A stretch of 64,000 nucleotides of DNA. Source: Nitzschia sp. pyKryTriq1. Taxonomy: Eukaryota; Bacillariophyta; Bacillariophyceae; Bacillariales; Bacillariaceae. Shown here in pieces: positions 1 to 8,253 of this stretch; the stretch's first letter is position 1; the number at the start of each line of letters is the position of its first letter. The notes under the pieces were generated by a model that ran no database searches, had not been told where the DNA came from, and saw only the letters and a list, made by a program, of their open reading frames with translations. A program made the position numbers and the translations under genes. The stretch is taken from positions 744,001 through 808,000 of the forward strand of contig OY101129.1 of assembly GCA_956465555.1 (NCBI GenBank), written 5' to 3'.

Positions 1-1176
1 TTGTGGAACTTGCCCGGTTTGATTATCTTGACTACGTGTGGTGTTCTTCTTGCTGAGTTTATTGATCCCAATGATCCACCCTTCTGGCTAGTTGGTTTAC
101 CTCCTGCTGCTATTTCTTTGGTGTTCAAGGCTTTTTATGGTTTTGGAATCAAACTCGATAAACTTGGTGTTATTCTCGCCTTGTTCTCGGCATTGATTGC
201 CATCTTAATCAACAATGATGATCGAATCGAACCAACTGTCAGTCAGTGGGTTTTCCCGGTGACTTTGGCATGCGGTGGACTGGTAACCTACATTGATCAC
301 AAGAGAGCCAAGCCTTTCAGCGACTATGGTAGCCCTGGCAGAGGGTGGGACCGAGAGTCGGATGAAACGATGAGACGCATCGGCATCCCCTTGTGGGTTG
401 GGGGTATGATTTTTTTTGTCTGGGCCTTTGTTCTGGTGCTTGTGATTATTTTGAAGGATGTCATGGAACTTGAGAACGTGTATCTCGACATTTTTGAAAC
501 CATGTATCGTATTGGAACCATCATCTTTGGTGGGGGTCAAGTGGTCCTTCCCATGTTACAGGATGAAGTCGTGCCTTCTTGGATGACAAAGGATCAGTTT
601 CTGCAAGGTCTTGGTCTTGCCCAAAGTATGCCTGGGCCTCTCTTCAACTTTTCTGCCTATCTGGGTGCAGTATATCAAGGTGTCCCCGGAGCTCTCCTTG
701 CTTACTTGGGTCTGTTTGGTCCCGGAGTCATTCTCATTTTCGCAGTGGTACGTGGCCCAGAGCGAACGTTGTACTGCCTTACTTCTGCTGGATATATCCA
801 TTTCTTGAGGAGTTCCTTCTGCTAACGCTTCTCTTACTCATTTTTCGCTTAACTCTTCAACTGGAAGGTTCCTTTCTGGGCGCGCCTTCGCCATCTCGCG
901 GGATTCAAGGCCGCCTTGAAGGGAGTGAATTCGACCGCGATTGGACTTGTCGGTGCAGCGTGCGTGATTTTGTGGGAAGCTGCCATTGAAGATGCGGCCG
1001 ATGCCATGGTCTTTTGCATGGCCCTCACCATGGCAGTGGTTTTTAGTGTCCCCGCTCCCCTCGTCATTTTGGCGGGTGGGGTTCTGGGGGCGATCCTCCA
1101 TGAGGATGCCTTGAATCTCGGTCAAGTGCCTTACTGTCTGGCGGGCGACGAATACATTGTAAATCCGGACTTCTAG
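1..1176 (+). CDS. Chromate transporter (CHR family), 5' end cut by window edge
   Basis: This is the C-terminal part of a CHR-family ion transporter, a polytopic membrane protein known for chromate/sulfate movement. Two exons are visible, 1..747 and 868..1176. The intron 748..867 starts GTACGT and ends CTGGAAG, and it joins complete codons (FAV|VPFW). About 351 residues are visible. The family hallmark FGGGQVVLPML lies near residues 176-186, followed by SMPGPLFNFSAYLG, and exon 2 gives PFWARLRHLAGFKAALKGVN and two more hydrophobic segments. These match the second CHR domain of two-domain transporters, so the first domain should lie left of the window. The first base is inside the gene, so no start is claimed. 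Family assignment is firm; the substrate is inferred from the family only. Confidence 0.9.
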
Positions 1177-1601
1177 TCGTCTCGTAGAATTTATAGAAAG
1201 AGGGTGTGGAATGGGCATCATGCATCTCTGATTAATCTATGTACCTAGTCTACTGTAAAGCTTTGGTAACATCATACATCATCCGAATGTAGTATTTTGG
1301 TGAAGCAGTAGGCCTACCGTACTTGAACTTGTAGTGACAGAGCAGAAAGTGGAAGTCAAGTCAAATGAGTCGAACTGTAAAGGGGGAGGTTCGAAATTGG
1401 GGGCATGTGGGGGGCGGCGAGCCTGTTGCCATTGAATTCAAAAACATGCATGCTACATGCTACATGCTACAGTAGCCAGCAGTCGAAAAGCCTCTCTTCT
1501 TCCTTCTTTGACAGTTGCGTCGTGCATAACAATATTCTATAATCCTACTACTGCAGACTACACTTCGTTCCCAAGGTTGTAGTATTGAATGACAGAGAGA
1601 T
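1177..1601. other. Spacer between chromate transporter and CHMP7
   Basis: No coding potential is supported here. It holds the 3' flank of the transporter gene and the upstream region of CHMP7. Three head-to-tail copies of ATGCTAC lie at 1450-1470. Confidence 0.5.
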
Positions 1602-3173
1602 ATGTTATCGTCTGTGTTTAGTAAAGCCAAGAGCCCCGCCAACGACGAAGAGGAAAATGTCGTACAAGTAGAAATCATGGATGAGGAGGATGACGACGAT
1701 GGGGAGGAGGAAGTCAACGTACACTTGCACTCGCAAAAATCGTCGTCGGTAGCCCGTACTTGGCAGGAGGCGCACGATCAGTATTGTCGCAAATATGGTC
1801 GGTTACGGGCCACGATCTCAGAGGTGTTGGAGGACTGTCGTCGTAGCAGGAAAACCAAAAACAATGACGACACCGAGGACGACGAGTGGGAAGCTCCTTG
1901 GGCCTTGCCCACCAAAGAACAAGTGGTGACTTCCATAGACTATGACAAACTTGCAGTAGAGCTTTCGCTGTCATCCAACTGTAAGAATGACAGCAGTAGT
2001 ACGAAAGAGGCAGCATCGTCGTCCTCGTCTTCTGCAGCACTGAATCTGGCGAAACGTTTGGCGAGTGGAATTTATTCTTCGGTGCTGTACTACGCTGGCC
2101 AAGACGAAGAGGTCTGGCAAGAAACAACATCGGCAGACGACGACGACGCTTATCAGCATGCATCATCTTCCGACGCAACGAAGAAGAAGATGGAGGAATA
2201 CTTAGATTTAAAAGTGCCAATTGTACACGTCGAGTTGATTCGACAGTGTCTCTCCAGCGTGCTGTCGTTGGCATCATCACGATCGTCACTGATGACAGAA
2301 CCGGGATCCGTTTCACTTTTCTCCTTTCGGAAAGATCCTTGGACGATTATCGCTCGATCTGACTGGTTGCGTTGGTTGCAACAAACTACTACTACGGATC
2401 CATCGTTGGTACAACATTTGTCTTTGGACGATGCCAAGTGGCTTTTGGAGGTGCTGGTAGCCCATAATCATGCTAGAATCCTGCAACGAGAACGAGAAGG
2501 CAAGCCCGACTTGGTGGTATTAAGATCTGATGGAAAGACACTTGATAATGAAAGGAAGCAACAAGAGGAGGAGTCTTTGAAAATCCCAGTGTCCCTATTT
2601 GATTTACAATATTCCGCGCGGTCTATGGAAGCACAGCTGGAACAGTGGGCGCACCAAGTCCAGGTGTGTTCCCAAAAAGCCTTGGTCTACAAACGGCAAG
2701 GTCAGACTCGATTAGCCATGGCACAATTGACCAAGAGGAAGCTCTTGCAACAACAAATCGATAATGCTTCGAGTACTCTCATCCAGTTGGAGCAAGTTCA
2801 CGCCTCCATTGAGACGGCCCAATCCAACAAGACAGTGTTGCAGCTACTTTCTCAAGGCTCGCAATTGATGCATCAACTGTCCGCTGAAACCAGTTTGGAA
2901 TCCATCGATGATCTAAAAGATGATGTACAGGAAGCATTGGATCAAGTCCATCAAGTTCATGAAGGACTCGTGTCCCTCTCGTCGGGTGCTACGACAAGTG
3001 TCACCGACGACGAATTATTGGCCGAATTGGAATCGTTGATGATTCAGGACACCGATGACAGCCCTAGCACCACTACCACCACTACGATGGAGGAATCATC
3101 AACGAAGGGGGATGCTCCGGCGTTGACCCAAACTGAGTCGGCGTCTCAGCAGCCGATCGGTGCGCCTTCTTGA
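1602..3173 (+). CDS. CHMP7: ESCRT-III protein CHMP7 (Snf7 domain)
   Basis: This single-exon gene encodes a 523-residue protein. CHMP7 recruits and nucleates ESCRT-III at the nuclear envelope and ER for membrane sealing. Residues about 1-60 are acidic. A middle part (about residues 200-330, with DPWTIIARSDWLRWL and LSLDDAKWLLEVLVAHNHA) looks like the ESCRT-II-like winged-helix half of CHMP7. Residues about 340-480 are a helical Snf7 core, with KALVYKRQGQTRLAMAQLTK and KRKLLQQQIDNASSTLIQLEQ. The acidic tail motif TDDELLAELESL resembles the C-terminal control helices of Snf7 proteins. Length is somewhat above that of the animal protein because of Ser/Asp-rich inserts. The first ATG of the open frame is used. 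Another CHMP would lack the long N-terminal half, so CHMP7 is preferred. Confidence 0.87.
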   Translation: MLSSVFSKAKSPANDEEENVVQVEIMDEEDDDDGEEEVNVHLHSQKSSSVARTWQEAHDQYCRKYGRLRATISEVLEDCRRSRKTKNNDDTEDDEWEAPWALPTKEQVVTSIDYDKLAVELSLSSNCKNDSSSTKEAASSSSSSAALNLAKRLASGIYSSVLYYAGQDEEVWQETTSADDDDAYQHASSSDATKKKMEEYLDLKVPIVHVELIRQCLSSVLSLASSRSSLMTEPGSVSLFSFRKDPWTIIARSDWLRWLQQTTTTDPSLVQHLSLDDAKWLLEVLVAHNHARILQREREGKPDLVVLRSDGKTLDNERKQQEEESLKIPVSLFDLQYSARSMEAQLEQWAHQVQVCSQKALVYKRQGQTRLAMAQLTKRKLLQQQIDNASSTLIQLEQVHASIETAQSNKTVLQLLSQGSQLMHQLSAETSLESIDDLKDDVQEALDQVHQVHEGLVSLSSGATTSVTDDELLAELESLMIQDTDDSPSTTTTTTMEESSTKGDAPALTQTESASQQPIGAPS

Positions 3174-3566
3174 GGCGGTTTTGCTCCGTAGTTGGCACTA
3201 TCATGCCTTTTCGGATTTGATCCATATGCAGCATGATACTACTACTCAGTACTCTAGAGAAAGGAGCATATTGATTCCTGATTTGATGCATGGAATGGTG
3301 TCTAGCACCAGGTACTGTAGCCTCATTACAAATTATGGAAGTCGAAGAATTTATGGTGATGATGGTGATGTCGATGATTCATACGATTCCAATAGACGAC
3401 ACCTACGAACCTTTTGAAACGCGAACTCGAAAGTCGGAAGAAGCATCATCGTCCATCTCATGTCAAAGATCCTGCTGGCACCTTTGACCATGGCATTCCT
3501 GTTATCGTCAACCCACTCACATAAACCATATCAGGAGACCTTTGTTCGCGAAAACATAACTGCACC
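3174..3566. other. Spacer upstream of the propeller-like membrane protein
   Basis: No gene is supported. It contains short GATGGTGATG-type runs around 3350-3375. Small open frames here have no recognisable protein character. Confidence 0.45.
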
Positions 3567-6014
3567 ATGAAGACTTCAAATTGCTCCAAACCATCAATTC
3601 CAGCGACGACGACGACGACTCGATCAGGGGCGAAAGAAATTAATGACGATGAGGAACCAGCCAGTCGCATCGCGGCAGAATCGATACATCACACGGAAAC
3701 GACATCCTCCAAGGAGGAGAAACACAATTCCAAATCAAGAACGAAGGAGTGTTCTTCAAAGCCTTCGACTCAAGAGAAGATAATATTGAGAGACGATGAA
3801 AGCACCAAAGAAGCCACAGGCGTGGAAGGTGCACAGCCTGCTGACGACGGGGAGGAGACCTCCAACGATGATGTCGAAAAGGGTCACGCCGAAGTACGGG
3901 CTGTCTCTATTATTCCAATAGATTCTTCTACACTTCCAAATCAAGGTGGCGAGCTTGTTGGCTGTCAGGGGTGTTGTTCCTGTCCGCATGGGAAAACTAC
4001 AAGCGCATTCTTGATTTCGTTGGTATGGGTCGCGTACATATTTTCGGGTCTAGGTTCGGCGAATTGTCAATTTCTCGTAGTAGCCAGTGATGAGCCCGGT
4101 AACGACTACGACTACGCATTTGGGGACACCATCAATATCGGGCTAATGAGGCATCAAGATGCGTCGCTGTACTCCGAGAACGCGGAAGATGCGTGTGTGA
4201 TTTGGGGGCAGGAAAGCCACCAGCCGACGTGGCAACAACAGCAATCGCTATGGGTACCGATCCGTACTTTGATCGTTGTGACAACATTTCTGAGTTTTGC
4301 ATTTGCCGTTGGTGTATCCTCCTTGGCTTGTGTGCGATATCATTCGACTGCCTTTGTTTGTTCCATGGGGGTGGGAATGTTGATACCACTTCTGTATGGA
4401 ATGAGCTTTACGGCATATGCTTCCAACATTTGCTTGTCAAGCTGGTCAAACTGCTCCATTGGAACAGGGACAGTGTTGATGATTCTGTCTCTACCATCTT
4501 GGCTTATTGCTCTTTGGGCATTGGATCGAATGGCGGCGTTGGTGGCGCAGCAATCGCCACTCACGAAGAGTAGTTTGCAAGCCGTTCCCCCCAAACCATC
4601 CCGAATATGTATGGCACTCTCGGTTGTGGTGGTTGCTACTATTGTGTTGGTCAATTTGCTTGTTCTCAAGTTTCGAACGATATCAAACTACGGAAACGAC
4701 GCCAATCCCTTTCATCCCCAGGCAACTCAGAGGCCATGGGACGAGGGAGGTGAGGATGAACGCGACTACCCTCCGACCCTTGCTCCTATGACAGAATGTA
4801 TCGCCACGGACGATCCGTCCCTCATACTTGATATGAGCAATCTGGCCTCTTACTCCTGGAACGAAACGATCGTCTCGCGACAAGAACTTGAGTTCAGTAG
4901 TGTGTCGTTGATGGATGACAAATTTGTCATGTCTCGTAACGGTAGACGAGTGGCAATCGAAGTTCGAGACATGGTCAACGGTACAGGATTGGAATACTTG
5001 GTGGTCTTTGAAACGCCGGGAACTGGCTGTGAGCACCAGTGGACCCAAATAGGAGGCGATATCTTGGCCATATCCACGTCCCCCGATCAGACCTCGTTTG
5101 GAAAATATTGTGGTCTCGACATGGACAGGAATGGTGAACGATTGATTGTAAGCGATTGCAATCTTGGTCTGGTAGAGGTGTGGGAGTTAACACCGGACTC
5201 AAAATCGTGGCACCGTATCAGATGGTTCAAAGAAAATCAGTCTGAGCAAGGTATGGGTCTTGGCTTTTTTGTGTCCATGTCGGAAGACGGATCTCGAATC
5301 GCCATGACAAGTACTCCGGGGCAAATAGGTTCACCGGAAGGCATTGCTCGAATCTTTGAATGGGGTCCGGCGGACCGATTTGGTTGGGTACTAATGGGGC
5401 ACGACATTCGGATCGAAGGAGTGGATACAAATTTTGATGGCGTTGATTACAATCTTCAATACTCACACCTTGTGCTTGCTCCGAGTGGCAATCGAGCATT
5501 GATTGTTGGACAGATTCCCTTCAAGTGGTATGCACGGATCATCGATTGGAATGGCAGCAGCTGGGAGGTCCTCAACAACGACCCCGGTCTAATGTTCGAG
5601 ATGTCCGACACTAGCAATTTCAATGCTCAATTCAATCAGGATGGCACGAAACTAGCCATTGGTTGGAAGGATTACAATGATGAAGATTGGTCAGCACGTG
5701 CGGTGGTTCTAGACGAGGCAAATAACTGGGTGCCTATGGGCTCAAGACTGTCCGAAATTTCGTATTACTGGCGACCTGAGATATCGATTTCCGATGATGC
5801 CACTAGGGTGGCAGTAAGAGCTTGGGTGAACGACACAGTCGGTCTTCTCAGCCTTGTGTGGGACGACAGTTCTGGTGATTGGGTACCCATCGGCACATCC
5901 ATCGAGTTACAGGGTGTTCTGTGGACGGAGAACTTCCAAATGTCCGGGGCGGGTGACCTCGCCATGACGTATGGTACGGGAGACGCATTTATGCACATAT
6001 TTCGATTAGAGTAA
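3567..6014 (+). CDS. Multi-pass membrane protein with C-terminal beta-propeller-like domain
   Basis: This single-exon gene encodes 815 residues and is not a family I can name. Residues 1-140 are charged and disordered. A Cys-rich patch (GCQGCCSCPHG) leads into a hydrophobic segment at about 145-167. Further hydrophobic segments follow at about 230-290 (two or three), 300-323 and 346-370. Residues about 400-815 form a soluble domain of repeated units of about 50-60 residues, with patterns such as SMSEDGSRIAM, APSGNRALIVGQ, NQDGTKLAIGW and SISDDATRVAVRAW, each followed by a W-x-x-(I/M)-G strand. That is how WD/Kelch-like propellers read. Several NxS/T sites suggest the propeller faces the lumen or outside. 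The location and role are inferences; the gene itself looks solid. Confidence 0.72.
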   Translation: MKTSNCSKPSIPATTTTTRSGAKEINDDEEPASRIAAESIHHTETTSSKEEKHNSKSRTKECSSKPSTQEKIILRDDESTKEATGVEGAQPADDGEETSNDDVEKGHAEVRAVSIIPIDSSTLPNQGGELVGCQGCCSCPHGKTTSAFLISLVWVAYIFSGLGSANCQFLVVASDEPGNDYDYAFGDTINIGLMRHQDASLYSENAEDACVIWGQESHQPTWQQQQSLWVPIRTLIVVTTFLSFAFAVGVSSLACVRYHSTAFVCSMGVGMLIPLLYGMSFTAYASNICLSSWSNCSIGTGTVLMILSLPSWLIALWALDRMAALVAQQSPLTKSSLQAVPPKPSRICMALSVVVVATIVLVNLLVLKFRTISNYGNDANPFHPQATQRPWDEGGEDERDYPPTLAPMTECIATDDPSLILDMSNLASYSWNETIVSRQELEFSSVSLMDDKFVMSRNGRRVAIEVRDMVNGTGLEYLVVFETPGTGCEHQWTQIGGDILAISTSPDQTSFGKYCGLDMDRNGERLIVSDCNLGLVEVWELTPDSKSWHRIRWFKENQSEQGMGLGFFVSMSEDGSRIAMTSTPGQIGSPEGIARIFEWGPADRFGWVLMGHDIRIEGVDTNFDGVDYNLQYSHLVLAPSGNRALIVGQIPFKWYARIIDWNGSSWEVLNNDPGLMFEMSDTSNFNAQFNQDGTKLAIGWKDYNDEDWSARAVVLDEANNWVPMGSRLSEISYYWRPEISISDDATRVAVRAWVNDTVGLLSLVWDDSSGDWVPIGTSIELQGVLWTENFQMSGAGDLAMTYGTGDAFMHIFRLE

Positions 6015-6111
6015 AACTTATAGATGTTTATACTACATGTGGATTGAATAGTGATTCCTTTAATAAGAAATCATAATCACGGCTTCGGACACGACGGGCG
6101 GGATACAATAA

Positions 6112-6953
6112 TTATTTTTGAATAGCCGTAAGGACGTTCATCACTCGGTCCAGTTCTTCAATAGCCTTGCACGCCTCAAGGCCTGCCTCGACATCACATT
6201 CTTCCAAAAGCGAGACGCCCATGGCGTTGCCGAGTCCAGACGATGCGATTTCTTCGTACGATTCCCAGGCAAGTCGAGCTTCCGAGGAAGTAATTCCATG
6301 TTTGGCTGTCGCTGCTTTCGCCTCCTCCAAAGCTTTCGTCAGTTCCGGGCTCGATTCAGCCTTGGAAGCTTCTGGTGATCCGAGCTTGACATTCTTGAGG
6401 ACATCGACAAGTTTCAGCTTCTTTTTGTCCTCGGCTTGCGCGCTCATCATCTTTTGAATGTTGTAGAGCTCGTCCAAGAAACGACCGTAGTCTTGACATT
6501 CCGCAGAGGCAGCATCCACATCGCATTCCTCCACGAGGCTTCCCATGGTCGCGGCACTGCATTTTCGGGTAGGAGGTTGTTTGCAATATAATATCGGTAG
6601 ATAGACATGCGTTCATGGAAAGGGATTCGACATATTGCGTTAGTGACAGGTGGCGAGGACATAATGTACGACGAAAATGAAACGAAATGAAATGAAATAA
6701 ATGCAAAATGCCAGGAGGGAGCCAGCATGAACAACAGCAACACTCACGTATTATCGGCCGCATCCATTTCTTCAACAATGTCCCAGGCCACACGGGCCTC
6801 GCTCGACTCGATTCCATGCGCGGCAGTGATCTTCAAGGCCTCCTCGACGGCAGCAGAGGCGTCGGGTCGAACTCCTCGGGAGGGAGGAGTTGCCGAGAAG
6901 GCGCTGGCGCTGGCAGCCAAAGAAGTTAGGAGGAACGAAAGAAAGAGCTTCAT
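6112..6953 (-). CDS. CP12-like Calvin-cycle regulator with two CP12 modules, plastid-targeted
   Basis: Two exons (6953..6748 and 6556..6112) encode 216 residues; the intron 6747..6557 (GTGAGT...TGCAG) splits a Thr codon. CP12 is a small redox-controlled scaffold that binds GAPDH and phosphoribulokinase in the stroma. The N-terminus is a signal peptide ending ASAFSATPP, the diatom plastid pattern. Module 1 carries VAWDIVEEMD, matching the CP12 core AWD-VEE, and after the intron EECDVDAASAECQDYGRFLDEL, with the C-x8-C pair of the CP12 C-terminal loop. Module 2 repeats this as LAWESYEEI and EECDVEAGLEACKAIEEL. The N-terminal cysteine pair of plant CP12 is absent from both modules (SSEARVAWD and SSEARLAWE). 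It is convergent with the upstream + gene, 97 bp between stops. Family is firm; control of GAPDH/PRK is inferred. Confidence 0.85.
6557..6747 (-). other. Intron of the CP12-like gene
   Basis: On the minus strand it reads GTGAGTGTTG...AAATGCAG. Splicing joins DAADN-T to AATMGSLVEECD, restoring the CP12 module across the junction. Confidence 0.85.
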
Positions 6954-7649
6954 GGTTGATATTGTATTGAGATATTATTAGAGGAAATTGAGTGGTGTCC
7001 AATGAATGGCTTCTCGTCGCAATTGCAATTTATGCGCTTTCTTCTCCATCGAGATCGATCTTCTGTTTCTGGTTGATGATGGGTCGATCTTTCGGTCGTT
7101 GTTCGTCGGCTGTTCCTCGTCATCGTGAGGAATGCTTTCGTTGAATGTGGCGCTCTATTTTGATTCGATGACGTACGAAAGAGACAGCTGGCGGCAGGAT
7201 CTTCTCGCTCACGCGAACATCATTCATTCGTACACGCACGGCAAGAAGACCTCGTGCCTACCTTCTGGTACAGGGTAACCGTACTTGTATGCACAGGTAC
7301 CTGGTACACTACCGCGGCACATCATGTACATTACCAGTACGAGTACCAGTACTGGCCACCTGCCGAGTTGGCTGCGGGCTCGTCAAAGATCAAGCTTCAA
7401 GATTTATTGAGCTCGCTCTTTCGCTCCCCCAAGCCCCGACCATACCAGCGCCCTTCGACAAAAAGATCGCGGACACCTTCGACGACTCACGACGACGACC
7501 TCCTCCTCATATATCCTCCACCCTACACCTTTGTTTATCGATCATCTCGATGATAATTATGTTGTTATCACTATTTCTTTAAAAATACCAGGAAGCCTGA
7601 TTTCACCCGAAACTGCAACTGTCCGTCGAAACAAATCGCCAATAGTAGG
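6954..7649. promoter_or_regulatory. Divergent spacer between CP12 and VOC genes
   Basis: This spacer separates two divergently transcribed starts and so should hold both promoters. The part 7258-7360 is crowded with GTAC steps (CCGTACTTGTATG, AGGTACCTGGTAC, CCAGTACGAGTACCAGTACTGG). No TATA box is convincing. No gene is supported. Confidence 0.5.
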
Positions 7650-8090
7650 ATGTCGTCGTCTTCAGCGTCGGGTGATGTTACTATCGGCCAAATGCGTGGG
7701 GGCTTGACATTCCTGAAAACACGGAATCGTGAAGAGCTGGTCGAATGGTATCGATCGAAGATTGAAATGACAGTCTGGCTAGAACAGCCGAACATTACCA
7801 TTATGGCATTCGGAAATTTACTAATCGGTTGGCATCAACTGGTTGAAACGGATGACAGTAGTGAACCAGATTTGACTGGCATGTACACCTTTGTATATCC
7901 CACAAAGACCGAGGTAGATCGAATGTACTACGACGTTTTCCAATCCACCACGGCGGATGCCCCCCCACGCGTCAACCTTCGGTACCAAATTTATCAATTC
8001 TTTGCCAAGGATCCCGAAGGACGAAACCTGGAATTCCAAGCCTTTTTGCATCCTCTAAGCGTCGTCACCTCTCAAGTCGAAATAAAATAA
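7650..8090 (+). CDS. VOC-superfamily (glyoxalase/bleomycin-resistance fold) protein
   Basis: A single-exon gene of 146 residues. The order of elements fits one VOC module: a first strand (GGLTFLKTRN), a helix with EELVEWYRSKIEM, strands TVWLEQPNITIMAFGNLLIGWHQ, then a second half-module with MYTFVYPTKTEVDRMYYDVF, and a closing strand with FFAKDPEGRNLEFQAF. The DPEGR(N)LEF motif is typical of VOC enzymes, where the Glu is often a metal ligand. His in GWHQL and Glu in LEFQ are candidate metal ligands. The substrate cannot be read from sequence. It ends 163 bp from the convergent SRP72 gene. Confidence 0.75.
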   Translation: MSSSSASGDVTIGQMRGGLTFLKTRNREELVEWYRSKIEMTVWLEQPNITIMAFGNLLIGWHQLVETDDSSEPDLTGMYTFVYPTKTEVDRMYYDVFQSTTADAPPRVNLRYQIYQFFAKDPEGRNLEFQAFLHPLSVVTSQVEIK

Positions 8091-8253
8091 AATGCTGGAG
8101 AAGTCATAAAAATCGATCGCTTGGCAGTTTCTAGCAGTCTTATACCCATAGTTTGGTGCATCAGGTTGAGACTGACACTCCACACGAAGTTTTACCAATT
8201 GTGGTATTATTTGAAAATTATCGGGTTCTTGTCCATCATCATCATCATCATCA

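Noticed and set aside
1714-2316. 200-residue minus-strand frame inside CHMP7
   Set aside because: It is a Ser/Arg-rich shadow of the CHMP7 coding strand with no protein motif.
6112-6546. Separate small gene starting at MGSLVEECD
   Set aside because: The Met lies inside the CP12 module; splicing from 6748 to 6556 joins it to the signal peptide and first core motif.
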